Below are positions 6,684-8,196 of a stretch of 8,196 nucleotides of DNA, piece after piece. This DNA is from AC-32 sp035455445. GTDB lineage: Bacteria > Actinomycetota > Thermoleophilia > Gaiellales > Gaiellaceae. The position numbers and the translations under genes were made by a program. The notes beneath the pieces are model-generated. The model saw only the letters and a program-made list of their open reading frames with translations, was not told the origin of the DNA and searched no databases. The stretch's first letter is position 1; every line of letters starts with the position of its first letter. The stretch covers positions 1-8,196 of the forward strand of contig DATIFC010000007.1 in NCBI GenBank assembly GCA_035455445.1, given 5' to 3'.

Positions 6684-6774
6684 CTGCCGGCAGTCGAGGA
6701 AGTCGCGCGGCTCGCGGGGTTGTGGACAGCCCGTTGCACTTTCTTTCCCGTGTCTGACACTGGGCTCCGACCCC
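6672..6774. repeat. Three related 13-nt palindromes in the mraY-murD gap
   Basis: Plus-strand copies are GGTGTCCGACACC (6672-6684, perfect arms), CGTGTCTGACACT (6749-6761, perfect inner 11 nt) and GGGCTCCGACCCC (6762-6774, one mismatched pair). All share the TCYGA centre, and the last two abut. Between the first and second lie TGCCGGCA (6685-6692) and a less GC-rich, pyrimidine-rich stretch (about 6735-6749). The first copy covers the longest murD start codon. No T-tract follows the hairpins on the minus strand, so they do not look like an intrinsic terminator. A REP-like dispersed repeat or a binding-site pair are both possible; I cannot tell without the rest of the genome. Confidence 0.55.
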
Positions 6775-6777
6775 GGT

Positions 6778-7782
6778 TCAGCGGAACCCGGTGAAGTAGC
6801 GGTAGTAAAGCGCGAACCCGATCGCGCAGAGGATCCCGGTCACGATCCAGAAGCGCACCATGATCTTCGTCTCCGACCAGGCCTTCATCTCAAAATGGTG
6901 GTGGATCGGGGCCATCAGGAAGACGCGCCGCTTGAAGTACTTGAACGAGAAGACCTGGATGATCACGGACAGCGCCTCGACGGCGAAGATCCCGCCGATC
7001 AGGAGCAGCAGGAAGATCGTCTTCGTGAAGATCGCGAAGGCCGCGAGGGCGCCGCCGAGGGCCATCGAGCCGGTGTCGCCCATGATCACCTCGGCCGGCC
7101 AGGCGTTGTACCAGAGGAACCCGATCGCGCCCCCGATCAGCGCGGCGGCGATGATCCCGAGGTCGAGCTTGGTGTCGAAGCGGTGCCCCGGCGAGCCCGA
7201 GCGGATCCACGAGATCACGATCATCGCCGCGAAGGTGAAGAGCGCGATGATCACCGTCCCCGCGGCCAGCCCGTCGAGCCCGTCGGTCAGGTTGACCCCG
7301 TTGGCCGCGCCCGCGATCACGAGGAAGAGCAGCCCGTACCATGCCCACGAGAGCTGCAGCTCGCCGACCCCCGGGATGTAGACCTCCGTCGGTAGGTGCT
7401 GGTGCCGCGCCGCGATCCCGACGCAGACGGTGATCGCGCCGAGCAGGATCAGCTTCCAGCGCCCGTTGAGACCGAGCGAGCGCCGGTGCGTCAGCTTGAT
7501 GAAGTCGTCGAGGAAGCCGATCGCGCCGCAGGCGAGGGTGACGAAGAGCACCGTCAGCGCGGGCACCGTGTAGCGGCTGAGCGCGAGGAAGCCTGCCGTC
7601 GCGGAGAGCAGGATCAGGAGGCCGCCCATCGTCGGAGTGCCCTGCTTGGCGACGTGGTGCTCCGGGCCTTCCTCGCGGATGTGCTGGCCGAGCTCCTTGC
7701 GGCGCAGGTACGCGACGAACTTCGGGCCGACGAAGATCGAGATCAGCAGAGCGATCACGCCTGCCAGCAGGACGCGGCTCAA
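6778..7782 (-). CDS. mraY: Phospho-MurNAc-pentapeptide translocase MraY
   Basis: MraY is an integral membrane enzyme that moves phospho-MurNAc-pentapeptide from UDP to undecaprenyl phosphate, making lipid I at the inner face. The 334 residues have about ten hydrophobic segments. Catalytic landmarks are KQGTPTMGG (46-54), GFLDDFIK (89-96, with the D92-D93 pair), NLTDGLDGLA (164-173, D167 and D170), MGDTGSMALGG (234-244, D236) and the histidine motif APIHHHFE (291-298). Length and motifs are entirely typical. The start is TTG at 7782, overlapping the murF stop as TTGA, so it is probably translated by coupling; no strong ribosome site is seen. Downstream is a 94-nt gap with palindromes before murD, the largest break within the mur section of the cluster. 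Confidence 0.98.
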   Translation of the reverse strand: MSRVLLAGVIALLISIFVGPKFVAYLRRKELGQHIREEGPEHHVAKQGTPTMGGLLILLSATAGFLALSRYTVPALTVLFVTLACGAIGFLDDFIKLTHRRSLGLNGRWKLILLGAITVCVGIAARHQHLPTEVYIPGVGELQLSWAWYGLLFLVIAGAANGVNLTDGLDGLAAGTVIIALFTFAAMIVISWIRSGSPGHRFDTKLDLGIIAAALIGGAIGFLWYNAWPAEVIMGDTGSMALGGALAAFAIFTKTIFLLLLIGGIFAVEALSVIIQVFSFKYFKRRVFLMAPIHHHFEMKAWSETKIMVRFWIVTGILCAIGFALYYRYFTGFR

Positions 7783-8196
7783 GCGTTCACCGCCGCCAGC
7801 GCCTCGGCGACCACCTCGAGCCCGATCACGCGAGACGCCTTGACGAGGACGCAGTCGCCGGGGCGGACAACGTCCGACGCCACCTCGACTGCCGCCTCGG
7901 CGTCCGGCGCCCAGCGCGTGACCGGGACGCCGTTCGCGCCCGCGAGGTAGCCGCGCGCGAGCTCGCCCACCGCGACCAGCGCCTCCACCCCGTGCCGGGC
8001 GACCTGCCTCCCGATCTCGTCGTGGAAGGCTGGGCCGTCCGGGCCGAGCTCGGTCATGTCGCCGAGCACGGCGACGCGGCGGCGGTGCCCCGCGATCGCG
8101 ACGAGGTGGTCGAGAGCTGCGCTCATCGAGACCGGGTTCGCGTTGTAGGCGTCGTTGACGACGAGGCCGCCGCCCGGGAGCGGCACCTCCTCGCCG
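7779..8196 (-). CDS. murF: UDP-MurNAc-tripeptide–D-Ala-D-Ala ligase MurF (C-terminal domain only)
   Basis: MurF adds D-Ala-D-Ala to the UDP-MurNAc-tripeptide, using ATP, and makes the substrate of MraY. Only the last ~139 residues are in the window; the frame is open to the edge, so the gene continues outside. This is the third Mur ligase domain, with GEEVPLPGGGLVVNDAYNAN near the edge, where NDAYNANP is the family signature followed by SMSAALD. Further on are VAVLGDMTELG and, near the end, GDCVLVKASRVIGLE. The last matches the usual VKGSR motif with Ala for the Gly. A GTG at 8186 could be mistaken for a start but is internal. The TGA stop overlaps the mraY TTG. The N-terminal and ATP-binding domains cannot be judged. 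Confidence 0.95.
   Translation of the reverse strand, partial: GEEVPLPGGGLVVNDAYNANPVSMSAALDHLVAIAGHRRRVAVLGDMTELGPDGPAFHDEIGRQVARHGVEALVAVGELARGYLAGANGVPVTRWAPDAEAAVEVASDVVRPGDCVLVKASRVIGLEVVAEALAAVNA

Noticed and set aside
6721..6730. DnaA-box-like CTGTCCACAA on the minus strand in the mraY-murD gap
   Set aside because: It is a single site with a mismatch to TTGTCCACA and lies in a dcw operon, so a chance match is more likely than an origin or DnaA target.
6750..6774. Rho-independent terminator after mraY
   Set aside because: Hairpins are present, but no T-run follows on the minus strand and the downstream genes continue in the same direction.
1..8196. A hidden defence, mobile or biosynthetic system
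   Set aside because: Every stretch over 100 nt is accounted for by conserved dcw genes in the expected order. No transposase, integrase, toxin-antitoxin, CRISPR repeats or composition shift larger than the mraY-murD gap is visible.

Overview
The window is one uninterrupted minus-strand segment of the dcw (division and cell wall) cluster from a very GC-rich bacterium. In transcription order, from the high-coordinate end to the low, it holds murF (3' part) – mraY – murD – ftsW – murG – murC – murB – ftsQ – ftsZ (5' part). I see no mobile element, tRNA, rRNA, CRISPR array or accessory island. The long open frames on the plus strand are GC-rich shadows of these genes. High GC, mostly GTG and TTG starts, murB directly before ftsQ, and ftsQ followed by ftsZ with no ftsA between them all point to the Actinomycetota. 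The acceptor-loop wording of MurG suggests a deep branch such as Thermoleophilia, but that placement is inference and no search was run.

Region 4288-8196 encodes late cytoplasmic and membrane steps of peptidoglycan synthesis. MurF completes the UDP-MurNAc-pentapeptide and MraY transfers it to the lipid carrier to make lipid I. MurD acts earlier, adding D-Glu. FtsW is the septal SEDS glycan polymerase. Region 1299-4445 holds MurG (lipid I to lipid II), MurC (adds L-Ala) and MurB (makes UDP-MurNAc). Region 1-1252 holds the division genes ftsQ and ftsZ.

The genes are tightly packed. murF/mraY (TTGA), murD/ftsW (GTGA) and murC/murB (GTGA) overlap by 4 nt, murG/murC by 20 nt, and ftsW/murG by an unusual 158 nt. 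Only three gaps exist: 6684-6777 (mraY-murD), 1253-1298 (murB-ftsQ) and 335-433 (ftsQ-ftsZ). Each holds something. The first has a set of related 13-nt palindromes. The second has a distant Shine-Dalgarno sequence followed by a hairpin. The third has a strong-looking promoter for ftsZ with an exact TTGACA -35 box, so ftsZ can probably be transcribed independently of the operon.

Nothing here looks like an undescribed system. The points worth a second look are the ftsW/murG overlap, the palindrome cluster beside the murD start, central domains apparently trimmed in both MurC and MurD, and the altered acceptor loop of MurG.
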